From positions 1,539,001 to 1,603,000 of the forward strand of contig NZ_CP022367.1 of the NCBI RefSeq assembly GCF_003119115.1: a stretch of DNA of 64,000 nt, given 5' to 3'. Of the stretch, positions 16,731 through 27,389 are shown piece after piece. Both the position numbers and the translations under genes were made by a program. The notes below the pieces were generated by a model. It ran no database searches. It worked only from the letters and a program-made list of their open reading frames with translations, and had not been told where the DNA came from. Every line of letters starts with the position of its first letter. Position 1 is the first letter of the stretch. The stretch comes from Azospirillum sp. TSH58. Lineage in GTDB: Bacteria; Pseudomonadota; Alphaproteobacteria; Azospirillales; Azospirillaceae.

Positions 16731-17597
16731 TCACTCGATGTTCTGGACCTGCTCGCGAAGCTGCTCGATGGAGGCTTTCAGCGACAGGCCGATGCGGGTC
16801 AGCTCCACGTCCGCGGACTTGGAGCACAGGGTGTTGGCTTCGCGGTTGAATTCCTGGCACAGGAAGTCGAAGCGGCGGCCGATGGCGCCCCCCTCCGCCA
16901 GCATGTCGCGGGCGGCCTGGATGTGGGCGCGCAGGCGGTCCATCTCCTCGCGCACGTCGGCCTTGGCGATCAGGATGGCCGCCTCCTGGGCGAGCCGCTC
17001 CTCCGGCAGGGCCGGGGCGGCGTCGAGCAGGGCGGCGACCTGACTGCGCAGCCGTTCGCGCAGGGCCTCGGGCTGGGTGCTGGCGCAGGCGGCGGCGGCG
17101 GTGATCAGCCGCTCGATCTCGTCGAGATGGCCGTTCAGCACCGTGACCAGCCGCGCCCCTTCCGACAGGCGGGCGGTCACCAGCGCGCCGATCAGCCGGC
17201 CGAGGTCGGCCTTCAGCGCGGCCTCCACCCGGTCCCGCGCGTCGCCCTCGTCCTCCTCCACCGGCTCGATGATGCCGCGGACGGAGAGCAGCGAGTCGAG
17301 CCGCGGCGGGGCGGCCCCGGCGCCCTCGATCTCGCGCGCCAGCTCCAGCACCTGGGCGAGAAGCTCGCGGTTGATGCGGAGCTGGGACACCGACTGGCTG
17401 CGGGTGACGGTCAGGTTCAGGTTGACGCTGCCGCGGGCCAGCCGCTTGGGGATCTCGGCTCGGGCGGCGGCCTCCAGCGTGTCGAACCCGGCGGGCTGGC
17501 GGCAGCGGATGTCGAGGTTGCGCCCGTTGACGCTCTTCACCTCGAAGGTCCAGCTGTAGCCGTCGGCGTGCCCGTCCACGCGTGCGAAACCGGTCAT
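16731..17597 (-). CDS. yicC: YicC-family endoribonuclease
   Basis: 288 residues. The N-terminal SSMTGFARVDG (start ATG 17597), GRNLDIRCRQPAGFDTLE and the C-terminal RFDFLCQEFNREANTLCSKSAD-type motif are the family hallmarks; the acidic residues of the C-terminal domain are intact. YicC proteins are RNA-cleaving enzymes linked to small-RNA turnover. The open frame continues far upstream, antisense to the next gene, and that part is not coding. Its stop abuts gmk, forming a two-gene operon. Confidence 0.9.
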   Translation of the reverse strand: MTGFARVDGHADGYSWTFEVKSVNGRNLDIRCRQPAGFDTLEAAARAEIPKRLARGSVNLNLTVTRSQSVSQLRINRELLAQVLELAREIEGAGAAPPRLDSLLSVRGIIEPVEEDEGDARDRVEAALKADLGRLIGALVTARLSEGARLVTVLNGHLDEIERLITAAAACASTQPEALRERLRSQVAALLDAAPALPEERLAQEAAILIAKADVREEMDRLRAHIQAARDMLAEGGAIGRRFDFLCQEFNREANTLCSKSADVELTRIGLSLKASIEQLREQVQNIE

Positions 17598-17720
17598 GCT
17601 GGAAACAGCGGAGCGTTGGGCGGGCAAAGCGGCCTCGACTACTATTTGTGGGATCGCGGGGCTCAAGTTATAGCGTCGGGCAGCGACGGCAACAAGCGTC
17701 AGGGACAGGGGGAAAAGGGC

Positions 17721-18482
17721 ATGCGCGATCCGCGCTCGATCGTCATCACCGGGGCGTCCAGCGGCATCGGGAAGGAACTGGCCTATGCCTACGCGGTTCC
17801 CGGCGTCACGCTGGCCCTGAGCGGGCGCGACTCCGCGCGGCTGGAGGCGGTGGCGGAGCGCTGCCGCGCCGCCGGGGCGTCGGTGGAAACCGCGCTCGTC
17901 GATGCGGCGGACCGCGAGGCCATGACGGCGTGGCTGACCGCGCTGGACGCCCGCGCGCCGGTCGATCTGGTCATCGCCAACGCCGGAATCTCCGCCGGAA
18001 CCGGGGGCGGCGTGGAGAGCGCGGAGCAGGCGCGGCGCATCTTCCAGGTGAATGTCGACGGCGTGCTGAACAGCGTCCACCCGCTGCTGCCCGGCATGCG
18101 GGCGCGGCGGCGCGGGCAGATCGCCCTGATGGCCTCGCTGGCCGGATTCCGCGGCATGCCCGGCGCGCCCGCCTATTGCGCCAGCAAGGCGGCGGTGCGG
18201 GTCTACGGCGAGTCGCTGCGCGGCGATCTGGCGGGGGAGGGGATCGGCGTGACGGTGATCTGTCCGGGCTTCGTGAAAAGCCGGATGACCGCGGTGAACC
18301 GCTTCCCCATGCCCTTCCTGATGGAGACGGACCGCGCCGCCCGGGTCATCAAGGGCGGGCTGGCCCGCGACAAGGCGCGCATCGCCTTCCCCTGGCCGAT
18401 GGCCGCCGCCGTGTGGCTGCTGGCGGCTCTGCCGGTGGGTCTGACGGATGTCCTGCTGCGGCAGGCGCCGCGCAAGGAATGA
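17721..18482 (+). CDS. Short-chain dehydrogenase/reductase
   Basis: 253 residues of the classical SDR fold. The cofactor loop is ITGASSGIG, the ANAG motif is VIANAGIS, and the catalytic Tyr and Lys lie in AYCASKAA. The C-terminus has a hydrophobic stretch (PWPMAAAVWLLAALPVGLTDVLL) that could anchor the enzyme to membrane, as in some lipid-modifying SDRs. The substrate is unknown. ATG 17721 follows GGGGGAAAAGGG. It is divergent from yicC and converges with the methyltransferase gene 10 bases downstream. Confidence 0.88.
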   Translation: MRDPRSIVITGASSGIGKELAYAYAVPGVTLALSGRDSARLEAVAERCRAAGASVETALVDAADREAMTAWLTALDARAPVDLVIANAGISAGTGGGVESAEQARRIFQVNVDGVLNSVHPLLPGMRARRRGQIALMASLAGFRGMPGAPAYCASKAAVRVYGESLRGDLAGEGIGVTVICPGFVKSRMTAVNRFPMPFLMETDRAARVIKGGLARDKARIAFPWPMAAAVWLLAALPVGLTDVLLRQAPRKE

Positions 18483-18492
18483 TGTGGAGGAT

Positions 18493-19107
18493 TTAGGGCT
18501 TGGCTTTCCAGTAGCCCCAGACGGAGGCCGGCGGGACGTTCAGCGGGGTGAAGCCCAGCCGCTTGCCCTTGACGCCCAGCGCGCGCTGGTTCAGCGGCGA
18601 CACGAGGCCGTAGGTGTAGAGAACGAAACGCCCGCCTTCGGGCAGGATGCGGAAGCAGGCCTCGACGACCTCCTTCTGGGCGCGCATCGGCAGGTTCAGC
18701 ATGGGGATGCCGATCACCACCGTGCCGACCTTGCCGACCAGCTCCGGGCCGAGGATGTCGGCGGCCTTGCGGCAGTCGTCATGGACGACGTTGACGTCCG
18801 GGTAATGGCCGCGCAGGAAGCGCGACAGATGGTCGTCGATCTCGAAGGTGAAGATGCGGTTGCCCGGAATGCCGCGCTGGAGAAGGGCCTTGGTGATCGC
18901 GCCGGTGCCGCCGCCGAACTCCACGACGACCTGATCCGGCCCACAAATCACCTGCTCCCCGATCAGCCGGCAAAGCGCGCCCGAGGACGGTGTAACGGAA
19001 CCCATGGAAAGGGGATTTGCCAACCAACGCTGGAAGAAAAGCCACGCGGCCGGCGGCGTCTTGCCGCTTTTCTGCTTCTCCGCGACGGTGATTTCCGTTG
19101 GTGTCAT
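18493..19107 (-). CDS. SAM-dependent methyltransferase, PmtA-like
   Basis: 204 residues. The SAM-binding motif VVVEFGGGTGAITKALL follows an N-terminal helix and the segment NPLSMGSVTPSSGALCR, typical of bacterial phospholipid N-methyltransferases (Rhodobacter-type PmtA) and related rRNA-methylase-like folds. It could methylate phosphatidylethanolamine towards phosphatidylcholine, a common alphaproteobacterial lipid. The family contains members of unproven activity, so the substrate is an inference. ATG 19107 has GAAAGG upstream; the frame stays open to 19158. Confidence 0.75.
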   Translation of the reverse strand: MTPTEITVAEKQKSGKTPPAAWLFFQRWLANPLSMGSVTPSSGALCRLIGEQVICGPDQVVVEFGGGTGAITKALLQRGIPGNRIFTFEIDDHLSRFLRGHYPDVNVVHDDCRKAADILGPELVGKVGTVVIGIPMLNLPMRAQKEVVEACFRILPEGGRFVLYTYGLVSPLNQRALGVKGKRLGFTPLNVPPASVWGYWKAKP

Positions 19108-19250
19108 GATCGGCCTTTCGCCGTTGGCTGTTGAGCGTTTTACCCCGGGGCTAAACAAGCTGGAGCCTCAGGGGGTCCCGAACCTAACAATCCCAGAGCG
19201 CACTTATGTCGCATCCCGGGTTCCCCCGCAACCGGCCGCAGCGGCGGGAG

Positions 19251-19966
19251 CTATGCCATAAACGCGGGATATGACGATGCGAGATGGGGGGGCGTGAGGG
19301 CCAGCAGGGTCTGTCCTGCGTAGGACAGGCTGCTGGCGACCAGGGCGAAGAAGACCAGGGCGGCCACGGTGAGGGCGAGGCTGACCGCGACGGCGGCCCC
19401 GTCGCGCTCGATCAGGCCCAGGGACAGCAGGACCAGGGCGAATCCGGGCAGCCAGCCGGTCAGCGGCAGCGGCACCACGCAGGTCAGCGACAGCAGCAGC
19501 ACCAGCACGCCGAACCAGCGCTCCCCGTCGATGCTGGCGAAGCGGCTGTGGCGCGGCTTCAGCATCTTCTCGATGGCGGTCAGCCGCGGCATCGCCTTGT
19601 CGATCATCCGGGCGGCGAGCGACCGGCTGACCGAGCGGCGCAGAATCCAGCCGGGCAGGGCGGCGCCGCGCTTGCCGAAGGCCATCTGGGCGGAGAAGAG
19701 CAGGATCGGCAGGTCGAACAGGCAGGACACGCCCAGCGGCACCGGCGCGATGGTGGGCAGCGACAAAGCCAGCAGGATGGTGCCCAGCGAGCGGTCGCCC
19801 AGCGCCTGGATCAGGTCGCCCAGCGACACCCGCCCGTCCGGCAGGTTGGCGCGGAAGGCCGCCAGGACGTCGGAGGTCCGCTCCTCCCCATGGTCCTGCC
19901 GCCCGCGGCGGGCGACGGTCGCGGGGAGCGGGGCCGCTCCGGTGAAGGCCACGTTGCGCGGCACGC

Positions 19967-19970
<4 letters not shown>
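19251..19970 (-). CDS. exoD: ExoD-family membrane protein
   Basis: 239 residues. The hydrophilic N-terminal third (VSLGDLIQALGDRSLGTILLALSLPTIAPVPLG) leads into several membrane helices, and the middle (DLPILLFSAQMAFGKRGAALPGWI) is the ExoD signature. In rhizobia, exoD mutants are altered in exopolysaccharide and alkali tolerance; the biochemical role is unknown. Its ATG overlaps the stop of the ABC-F gene (19967-19970), so translation is coupled. Confidence 0.82.
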
Positions 19971-21862
<1,892 letters not shown>

Positions 21863-21979
21863 ATCGGCGCCGGTTTACCACGGGGAAACCACGATTTGAA
21901 GCGGGACCCGCGGGGCAACCCTTCATGGCAGCCGCGCGGCGGCGCGCGGCGCGGCTCGCGAAGCGGCCTCACGAAGCGG

Positions 21980-22008
21980 TTGCCGTCGCCGAAAAGCGGC
22001 TATATAAC
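21980..22008 (+). promoter_or_regulatory. Sigma-70-type promoter of ndk
   Basis: TTGCCG (21980-21985) and TATAAC (22003-22008) are separated by 17 bases, in a locally AT-rich stretch (CTATATAAC) unusual for this GC-rich sequence. Transcription would begin near 22015, giving a leader of about 60 bases that contains the AGGAG of ndk. Confidence 0.6.
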
Positions 22009-22076
22009 CCCGCGCAATCGGCGCCCCGGCCAAACCAGCGGCGCCCATAACGCATTTCCAGCAGGAGCCCACCGCC

Positions 22077-22499
22077 ATGGCCGTCGAACGCACCCTCTCG
22101 ATCATCAAGCCCGATGCCACCCGCCGCAACCTGACCGGCAAGATCAACGCCAAGTTCGAGGACGGCGGCCTGCGCATCGTCGCGCAGAAGCGCGTCCAGC
22201 TGTCCAAAGCCCAGGCCGAGCAGTTCTACGGCGTGCATCGCGAGCGTCCGTTCTTCAACGACCTCGTCTCCTTCATGATCTCCGGCCCGGTCGTGCTCCA
22301 GGTTCTGGAAGGCGAGAACGCCATCGCCCGCAACCGCGAGATCATGGGCGCCACCAACCCGGCCAACGCCGCCGAGGGCACCATCCGCAAGGAGTTCGCC
22401 GAGTCGATCGAGGCCAACTCGGTGCACGGCTCCGACGCTCCGGAGACCGCCGCGCAGGAGATCGCCTTCTTCTTCGCCGGCATCGAGCTGGTGGGCTGA
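22077..22499 (+). CDS. ndk: Nucleoside diphosphate kinase
   Basis: 140 residues, the exact bacterial size. ERTLSIIKPDA at the N-terminus and NSVHGSDAPE, containing the phosphorylated histidine, are diagnostic. The enzyme equalises nucleoside triphosphate pools by phosphate transfer from ATP. ATG 22077 follows AGGAG. It is a single-gene unit: its own promoter upstream and a perfect intrinsic terminator 34 bases after the stop. Confidence 0.97.
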   Translation: MAVERTLSIIKPDATRRNLTGKINAKFEDGGLRIVAQKRVQLSKAQAEQFYGVHRERPFFNDLVSFMISGPVVLQVLEGENAIARNREIMGATNPANAAEGTIRKEFAESIEANSVHGSDAPETAAQEIAFFFAGIELVG

Positions 22500-22532
22500 T
22501 CGCGGCCCGTCCGCTTCGCAGCCTTGCGCGAA

Positions 22533-22560
22533 GGGCCGTCCCGACCGGGACGGCCCTTTT
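22533..22560 (+). terminator. Intrinsic terminator after ndk
   Basis: A perfect 10-bp stem, GGGCCGTCCC (22533-22542) with GGGACGGCCC (22547-22556), closes on loop GACC and is followed by TTTT. Confidence 0.9.
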
Positions 22561-22682
22561 CGATTCCGGGCCGATTCACCGCCTTCCGCCCGCAACTTGT
22601 CGCCCGCGCCGGGTCACGGCATCGTGGACAGGCGTGGCGAAGTCGAGTATTCGGGGATTCTACCGCTAGGAGTACCCCCGCC

Positions 22683-23162
22683 ATGGAAAATCCCGACGTC
22701 AAGCCGATCGTCGCGGCCCTGCTGGAACCGCTGCCGCCCCTCGTGAAGGGCAGGAACGACCTGAGCGATCCGGGCGTGGTGGAACTGCTGGTGCGCGGTT
22801 ACGTCGACCAGTGCCTGGCGGCCTTCCAGGAGGTGTTGCGCGGCAACGTCGAGCAGGACGCGGCCATCGACGCAATCAACGCGCAGGCGACGGCGCTGAA
22901 CGCGGTGTTCCTCGGGACCAGCGGCTTCGACACGGTGGTCGTCCACCCCTGGAACGCCGCCGATCAGCTCGGCCAGTTCCTTCAGGACACGATCGGTCTG
23001 GATTTTCCGGCGGAGGATTGCGTGCGCGCCGCGCTGATCCACCTCGCGACCCACGTCATGCACGCCATCCAGGGCGGCACCGAGGCGTGGGAGGAGCAGG
23101 TGGACGCTCTGGTCGGCGAGATGCGCGACCTGCTGCTCGGCCGTCTGCCGGACGGGGCGTAA
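22683..23162 (+). CDS. Uncharacterised soluble protein, 159 residues
   Basis: I do not recognise the family. It is an acidic, mostly helical protein with no signal peptide or membrane span. It contains two histidines in HLATHVMHAIQGG near the C-terminus and a conserved-looking FLGTSGFDTVVVHPWNAADQLGQFL core. ATG 22683 follows TAGGAG at 22667-22672. It lies between ndk and the convergent oxidase subunit IV gene and may be a single-gene unit. Confidence 0.75.
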   Translation: MENPDVKPIVAALLEPLPPLVKGRNDLSDPGVVELLVRGYVDQCLAAFQEVLRGNVEQDAAIDAINAQATALNAVFLGTSGFDTVVVHPWNAADQLGQFLQDTIGLDFPAEDCVRAALIHLATHVMHAIQGGTEAWEEQVDALVGEMRDLLLGRLPDGA

Positions 23163-23205
23163 GCGCCCCGCCGCGGCCGGTCCGGTCGGCGGCCGGATGG
23201 GGCCG

Positions 23206-23355
23206 CTAGACCAGGAAGATCGCCATGAAGACCAGCACGGCGATCACGCCCGCGGTCGCCAGCGTCATGAAGCGGGTGAAGGCGTGCCAGCCCGCCTCGT
23301 GGCGGCGGACGACATCCTCGCTGACCGGATTGTGGCCGTGATCGGTAACCGCCAT
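23206..23355 (-). CDS. aa3-type cytochrome c oxidase subunit IV (small)
   Basis: A 49-residue protein, too short for most gene finders. It starts MAVTDHGHNPVSEDVVRRHE, then GWHAFTRFMTLATAG and a single C-terminal helix (VIAVLVFMAIFLV). This is the arrangement of the bacterial aa3 oxidase subunit IV family: a short hydrophilic N-terminus ending near a Trp, then one span. The ATG at 23355 is preceded by GGGGAGG. The family packs against subunits I and III of cytochrome c oxidase and is not essential for activity. No other oxidase genes are nearby, so it is located away from its complex. Confidence 0.8.
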   Translation of the reverse strand: MAVTDHGHNPVSEDVVRRHEAGWHAFTRFMTLATAGVIAVLVFMAIFLV

Positions 23356-23438
23356 CGCCCTTTGCCTCCCCTGTTATGGTTCCGGCGGAGAATGTGGGGA
23401 GTGCGGACGGTTGCGGCAAGGGTCCCGCTTGCTCAGCG

Positions 23439-24107
23439 TTACGCCGGCGGGTTGATGAGCGTCGGCAAGTCCGCTGCCGAGTTTGACAAGGCCACCCGGC
23501 CGTCCTCGACGCGGGCGCGGCCTTCGGCGATCAGGCGCAGCGCCTGGGGGTAGAGCCGGTGCTCGGCCTGCAGAACGCGGGCGGACAGCCGGTCGGCGTC
23601 GTCGCCGGGCAGGACCGGAACCGCGGCCTGGGCGATGATCGGCCCCTCGTCCATTTCCGGGCGCACGTAATGGACGGTGCAGCCGTGGAAGCGCACCCCG
23701 GCGTCCAGCGCCCGCTGGTGCGTGTCCAGCCCCTTGAAGGAGGGCAGGAGCGACGGGTGGATGTTGATCATCCGGTCGTGCCAGCGCTCGACGAACCAGG
23801 GCGACAGCAGCCGCATGAAGCCGGCCAGACAGACCAGCTCGACGCCCGCGTCGCGCAGGCGCGCGTCCATGGCTTCCTCGAAGGCGCGCTTGTCGCCGGG
23901 GAAGTCGCGGTGGCTGACCACGGCGACCGGGACCCCGGCGGAGGCCGCGCGCTCCAACCCGTAGGCGTCGGCCTTGTTGGAGAGCACCAGCGCGATGCCC
24001 GCCGGAAAATCCGGGGCGGCGCAGGCGTCGATCAACGCCTGCAAGTTGCTGCCGCGCCCGGAAATCAGGACTCCAACCTTCAGTCCGGATGCCGTCAGGC
24101 CGACCAT
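23439..24107 (-). CDS. purN: Phosphoribosylglycinamide formyltransferase
   Basis: 222 residues. GVLISGRGSNLQALIDA, the catalytic INIHPSLLPSFKG (Asn and His) and VRPEMDEGPIIAQAAVPV (Asp) are complete. The enzyme transfers a formyl group from 10-formyltetrahydrofolate to GAR in purine synthesis. ATG 24107 overlaps the purM stop by 13 bases, so the genes are translationally coupled. Confidence 0.95.
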   Translation of the reverse strand: MVGLTASGLKVGVLISGRGSNLQALIDACAAPDFPAGIALVLSNKADAYGLERAASAGVPVAVVSHRDFPGDKRAFEEAMDARLRDAGVELVCLAGFMRLLSPWFVERWHDRMINIHPSLLPSFKGLDTHQRALDAGVRFHGCTVHYVRPEMDEGPIIAQAAVPVLPGDDADRLSARVLQAEHRLYPQALRLIAEGRARVEDGRVALSNSAADLPTLINPPA

Positions 24108-25129
24108 GCCGTGTCCATGCCGGTGACGGTGACGCGGGCGTCGCCGTCCTTGACCGCGTGGACCGTGCCGACGGTGAAGACCGTCTCGCCGCCCTGGGCC
24201 AGGATGTCGGCCGCCTGCTGCGCCTTGTCCGCCGGAACCACGACGACCATGCCGAGGCCGGTGTTGAAGGTGCGCGCCATGTCCAGCGGGGTCAGCCCGC
24301 CCGTCTTCATCAGCCAGTTGAAGACCGGCGGCAGCGGCCACGTCGACGCGTCGAGCGTGACGCCCAGCCCGTCCGGCAGGACGCGCGGGATGTTCTCGAT
24401 CAGGCCGCCGCCGGTGATGTGCGCCATCGCCCGCACCGTGCCGGCGCGCACCGCGGCCAGCGTGCTCTTCACATAGATGCGGGTCGGGGTCAGCAGCGCC
24501 TCGCCCAGCGTCTTCCCGGCGTCCCAGGGGCAGGGCGAGTCGTAGCCGAGGCCGGATTTCTCCACCAGCTTGCGGACCAGCGAATAGCCGTTGGAGTGCA
24601 CGCCGGAGGAGGCGAGGCCGAGCACGACGTCGCCGTCCTGCACGGTGGCGCCGGTCAGGGCGTCCTTGCGCTCCACCGCGCCGACCGAGAAGCCGGCGAG
24701 GTCGTAGTCGCCCTCGGCGTACATGCCCGGCATCTCCGCCGTCTCGCCGCCGACCAGCGCGCAGCCGGCCTGACGGCAGCCTTCCGCGATGCCGGCGACG
24801 ATGGCGCGGCCCGCGGCGACGTCCAGCTTGCCCGTGGCGTAGTAATCGAGGAACAGCAGCGGCTCCGCGCCCTGGACGACGAGGTCGTTCACGCACATCG
24901 CCACGAGGTCGATGCCCACCGTGTCGTGCCGGTTCGCCAGGATGGCGACCTTCAGCTTGGTGCCGACGCCGTCCGTGGTGGCGACCAGCAGCGGGTCGTG
25001 ATACCCGGCCGCGCGCAGGTCGAACAGGGCGCCGAACCCGCCCAGCCCGGCGTCGGAGCCCGGGCGCGCGGTGGAACGGGCGAGCGGCTTGATCGCGTCA
25101 ACGAGCGCGTTGCCCGCATCAATGTCCAC
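24095..25129 (-). CDS. purM: Phosphoribosylformylglycinamidine cyclo-ligase
   Basis: This frame begins GVDIDAGNALVDAIKPL and includes DGVGTKLKVA, NDLVVQGAEPLLFLDY and GGETAEMPGMY, so the AIR synthetase fold is intact. The coordinates use GTG 25129 as a conservative start. However, the family normally begins several residues earlier with an AYKxAG segment, and that segment is encoded in frame up to position 25177 with no ATG, GTG or TTG before the upstream stop. An ATC at 25175-25177, five bases after GAGG, is the likely real start, giving 360 residues. Downstream purN is coupled by overlap. Confidence 0.93.
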   Translation of the reverse strand: MDIDAGNALVDAIKPLARSTARPGSDAGLGGFGALFDLRAAGYHDPLLVATTDGVGTKLKVAILANRHDTVGIDLVAMCVNDLVVQGAEPLLFLDYYATGKLDVAAGRAIVAGIAEGCRQAGCALVGGETAEMPGMYAEGDYDLAGFSVGAVERKDALTGATVQDGDVVLGLASSGVHSNGYSLVRKLVEKSGLGYDSPCPWDAGKTLGEALLTPTRIYVKSTLAAVRAGTVRAMAHITGGGLIENIPRVLPDGLGVTLDASTWPLPPVFNWLMKTGGLTPLDMARTFNTGLGMVVVVPADKAQQAADILAQGGETVFTVGTVHAVKDGDARVTVTGMDTAWSA

Positions 25130-25199
25130 GCCGGCCTGCTTGTAGGCGTCGGACGTGTTATTAGACTGGGTGCTGATGGTATCCTCGCTTGGGCTGAGC

Positions 25200-25229
25200 T
25201 ATATACCTGGGCCACCTGAACCGGGTCAA
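25200..25229 (-). promoter_or_regulatory. Sigma-70-type promoter of purMN
   Basis: On the minus strand TTGACC (complement of 25224-25229) and TATATA (25200-25205) are 18 bases apart. Transcription would start near 25193, about 16 bases before the candidate AUC start of purM. The word CCGGGTCAAT occurs twice on the plus strand (25221-25230 and 25236-25245), overlapping the -35; it may be an operator. Confidence 0.65.
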
Positions 25230-25285
25230 TTTGGGCCGGGTCAATAGGGAACGGGCCGAACATACTCGAATCGGAAGGCTTTGCA

Positions 25286-26725
25286 ATGCTCCACCGCCGC
25301 CATGCGCCGCTGTTTGCGGGCTTCGCCGCCATCACCGTGGCCCTGGCCGTTCCGGCCGGCTCCGTGGACGCGCAGGTGCCCGGCGCCGCTCCACCCGCGG
25401 TGGCGGCGCCCGCGGCAACGCCTGGGGCGGCTCCCGGGGGCGCGCCCGTGGTTCCGGCAGCGGACCCCTTCACCGTGTCGGGCGTCAAGGTGGACGTCAG
25501 CGCCGCCAACGCCAACGCCGCCCGCGATCAGGCGATCCGCGACGCGCAGGTGAAGGCGTGGGCGGAGCTGTACAAGCGCCTCGTCCCCACCGCCACCTCC
25601 GTGCCGCGGGTGTCGGAGATCGAACTCGCCCGGCTCGTCCAGGGCTTCGAGATCGACGACGAGAAGGTGTCGGCGACCCGCTATGTGGGCAGCATCACCG
25701 TGCGCTTCCGCCCCAACTCGGTGCGCGAGACTCTGGCCGGCGGCGGCCAGCAGTATGTCGAGCCGCCGGCCCGGCCCTATGTGGTCCTGCCGGTCACCGT
25801 CGTGGACGGGCGCCCCGTCCTGTGGGAGGACCGCACCGACTGGCGCGAGGCCTGGGAGGGCCGTCCGGCCGGCGCCTCGCTGGTGCCGCTGGTCGTTCCG
25901 GACGGCGAACTGGCCGACATCTCCGCCATCGGCGTGAACGAGGCGCTGTCCGGCGATCCCGAGGCGCTGGCGCGCATCGCCCAGCGCTACAACGCCGGAG
26001 GCGTGATCGTCGCCAAGACCGACATGCCGGCGGGCGGGCTCGATCTCGGCCGTCCGCTGGCGGTCGAGGTGACCCATTACACGCCCGACGGCGCGCGGGA
26101 CCAGCAGACCGTCAACGTGAAGGCCGACATGGCCGACCGGGCCGGCGATTTCCTGACCCGCGCGACGACCTTCGTGTCCGCCGCCATCGACGAGTCCTAC
26201 CGCCGCGACAACACCGTGGCGAGCGGGCCGGAGCAGTCGACGCTGGTGCGCGTGCCGCTGGCCAGCCTCAACGACTGGGTGGAGACGCGCAAGCGGCTGG
26301 GCATGGTCAACGCCGTGACCCGCACCGACGTGCTGTCGATCAGCCGCTACGAGGCGCTGGTCGCGCTGACCCACCGCGGCGACGTGGAGCGGTTGCGCCA
26401 GGCGCTGGCCCGCCGCGACCTCGGCCTCGCCCGCACCGGGGCGGTCGCCGCGCCGGTTCCGGTGCCCGTTCCGGGCCAGCCGCTTCCGCCGGTCGCGCCG
26501 ACGCCGGAATGGCAGCTCCAGGTGCTGGCGAAGGGCGCCGGGGCGTCCCTGGCGCAACCCGCCGCGGCGTCGCCGGCGTCCGTCCCGGCCGCCAGCCCCT
26601 CCAGCTTTTCGCCGGCCGCCGCGCCGTCGGCCTATCCCAGCGTGACGCCGGCTCCGATGGCCGCGCCGGGGGCGCCGCCGCGCATTCTGGGCACGCTGCC
26701 GGCCACCGGCACGGCGCGCCCCTGA
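25286..26725 (+). CDS. DUF2066-family exported protein
   Basis: 479 residues. A signal peptide (FAGFAAITVALAVPAGSVDAQ) is followed by a Pro/Ala-rich spacer, then a conserved core (about residues 60-390) beginning DPFTVSGVKVDVSAANANAARDQAI and including AQVKAWAELYKRLVP, typical of DUF2066. The C-terminus is long and Pro/Ala/Ser-rich, probably disordered. No enzymatic motif is visible. In related genomes it opens the cluster with the phosphatidyltransferase, permease and hdaA, divergent from purMN, as here. The role is unknown. Confidence 0.85.
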   Translation: MLHRRHAPLFAGFAAITVALAVPAGSVDAQVPGAAPPAVAAPAATPGAAPGGAPVVPAADPFTVSGVKVDVSAANANAARDQAIRDAQVKAWAELYKRLVPTATSVPRVSEIELARLVQGFEIDDEKVSATRYVGSITVRFRPNSVRETLAGGGQQYVEPPARPYVVLPVTVVDGRPVLWEDRTDWREAWEGRPAGASLVPLVVPDGELADISAIGVNEALSGDPEALARIAQRYNAGGVIVAKTDMPAGGLDLGRPLAVEVTHYTPDGARDQQTVNVKADMADRAGDFLTRATTFVSAAIDESYRRDNTVASGPEQSTLVRVPLASLNDWVETRKRLGMVNAVTRTDVLSISRYEALVALTHRGDVERLRQALARRDLGLARTGAVAAPVPVPVPGQPLPPVAPTPEWQLQVLAKGAGASLAQPAAASPASVPAASPSSFSPAAAPSAYPSVTPAPMAAPGAPPRILGTLPATGTARP

Positions 26726-26828
26726 CGGCATAGGGCGTGACGGCAAAGGGCGTGACGGCGTTACAGACGGGCCGGGATCGGCCCATGAAGGGGCGCCGGC
26801 GCAAGGGACAACGGCAGAAGGCACCGCG

Positions 26829-27389
26829 GTGAGCATCCCGAACATCATCACCTTCGGCCGCATCCTGGTGGTGCCGGTCGCCGTCTATTTCATCCTGGCC
26901 GGGGAGCTGGGGGTCGCCTTCTGGCTGTTCGTCGGGGCGGGCGTGTCCGACGCCGTGGACGGCGCGGTGGCCCGCATGTTCCGCGCCCGCACGGTGCTGG
27001 GCGCCTATCTCGACCCGATCGCCGACAAGGCGCTGCTGGTCAGCGTCTACGTCTCGCTGGGCCACATCGGCGTGCTGCCGCTGTGGCTGGTCATCCTGGT
27101 GGTGTTCCGCGACCTGATGATCGTCGGCGGGGTGATGCTGCTCTACACGCTGAAGGAGTCGCTGGCGATGCAGCCGCTCTATGTCAGCAAGATCAACACG
27201 GCGGTGCAGCTTGCCCTGGCGGCGGCGGTGCTGGCCCCGGCGGGGCTGGGGCTGCCGGACTTCCACCTGTTCGGGCGGGAGCTGGTGCCGCTGCTCATCT
27301 GGGTCTGCGCCGCGACGACGGTGCTGTCGGGGCTCGCCTACGTCTACCGCGGCGGCCTTCTGTTCAGCCGGCACGGAGGGGTGCCGTGA
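26829..27389 (+). CDS. CDP-alcohol phosphatidyltransferase
   Basis: 186 residues, four or five helices. The catalytic motif DxxDGxxAR...G...D...D is present as SDAVDGAVARMFRARTVLGAYLDPIADK. The N-terminus SIPNIITFGRILVVPVAVYF is typical of PgsA-like enzymes. The likely product is phosphatidylglycerophosphate or a cardiolipin-type lipid; the substrate alcohol is not evident and a second PgsA may exist elsewhere. GTG is the start codon. The next gene overlaps by four bases. Confidence 0.88.
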   Translation: MSIPNIITFGRILVVPVAVYFILAGELGVAFWLFVGAGVSDAVDGAVARMFRARTVLGAYLDPIADKALLVSVYVSLGHIGVLPLWLVILVVFRDLMIVGGVMLLYTLKESLAMQPLYVSKINTAVQLALAAAVLAPAGLGLPDFHLFGRELVPLLIWVCAATTVLSGLAYVYRGGLLFSRHGGVP

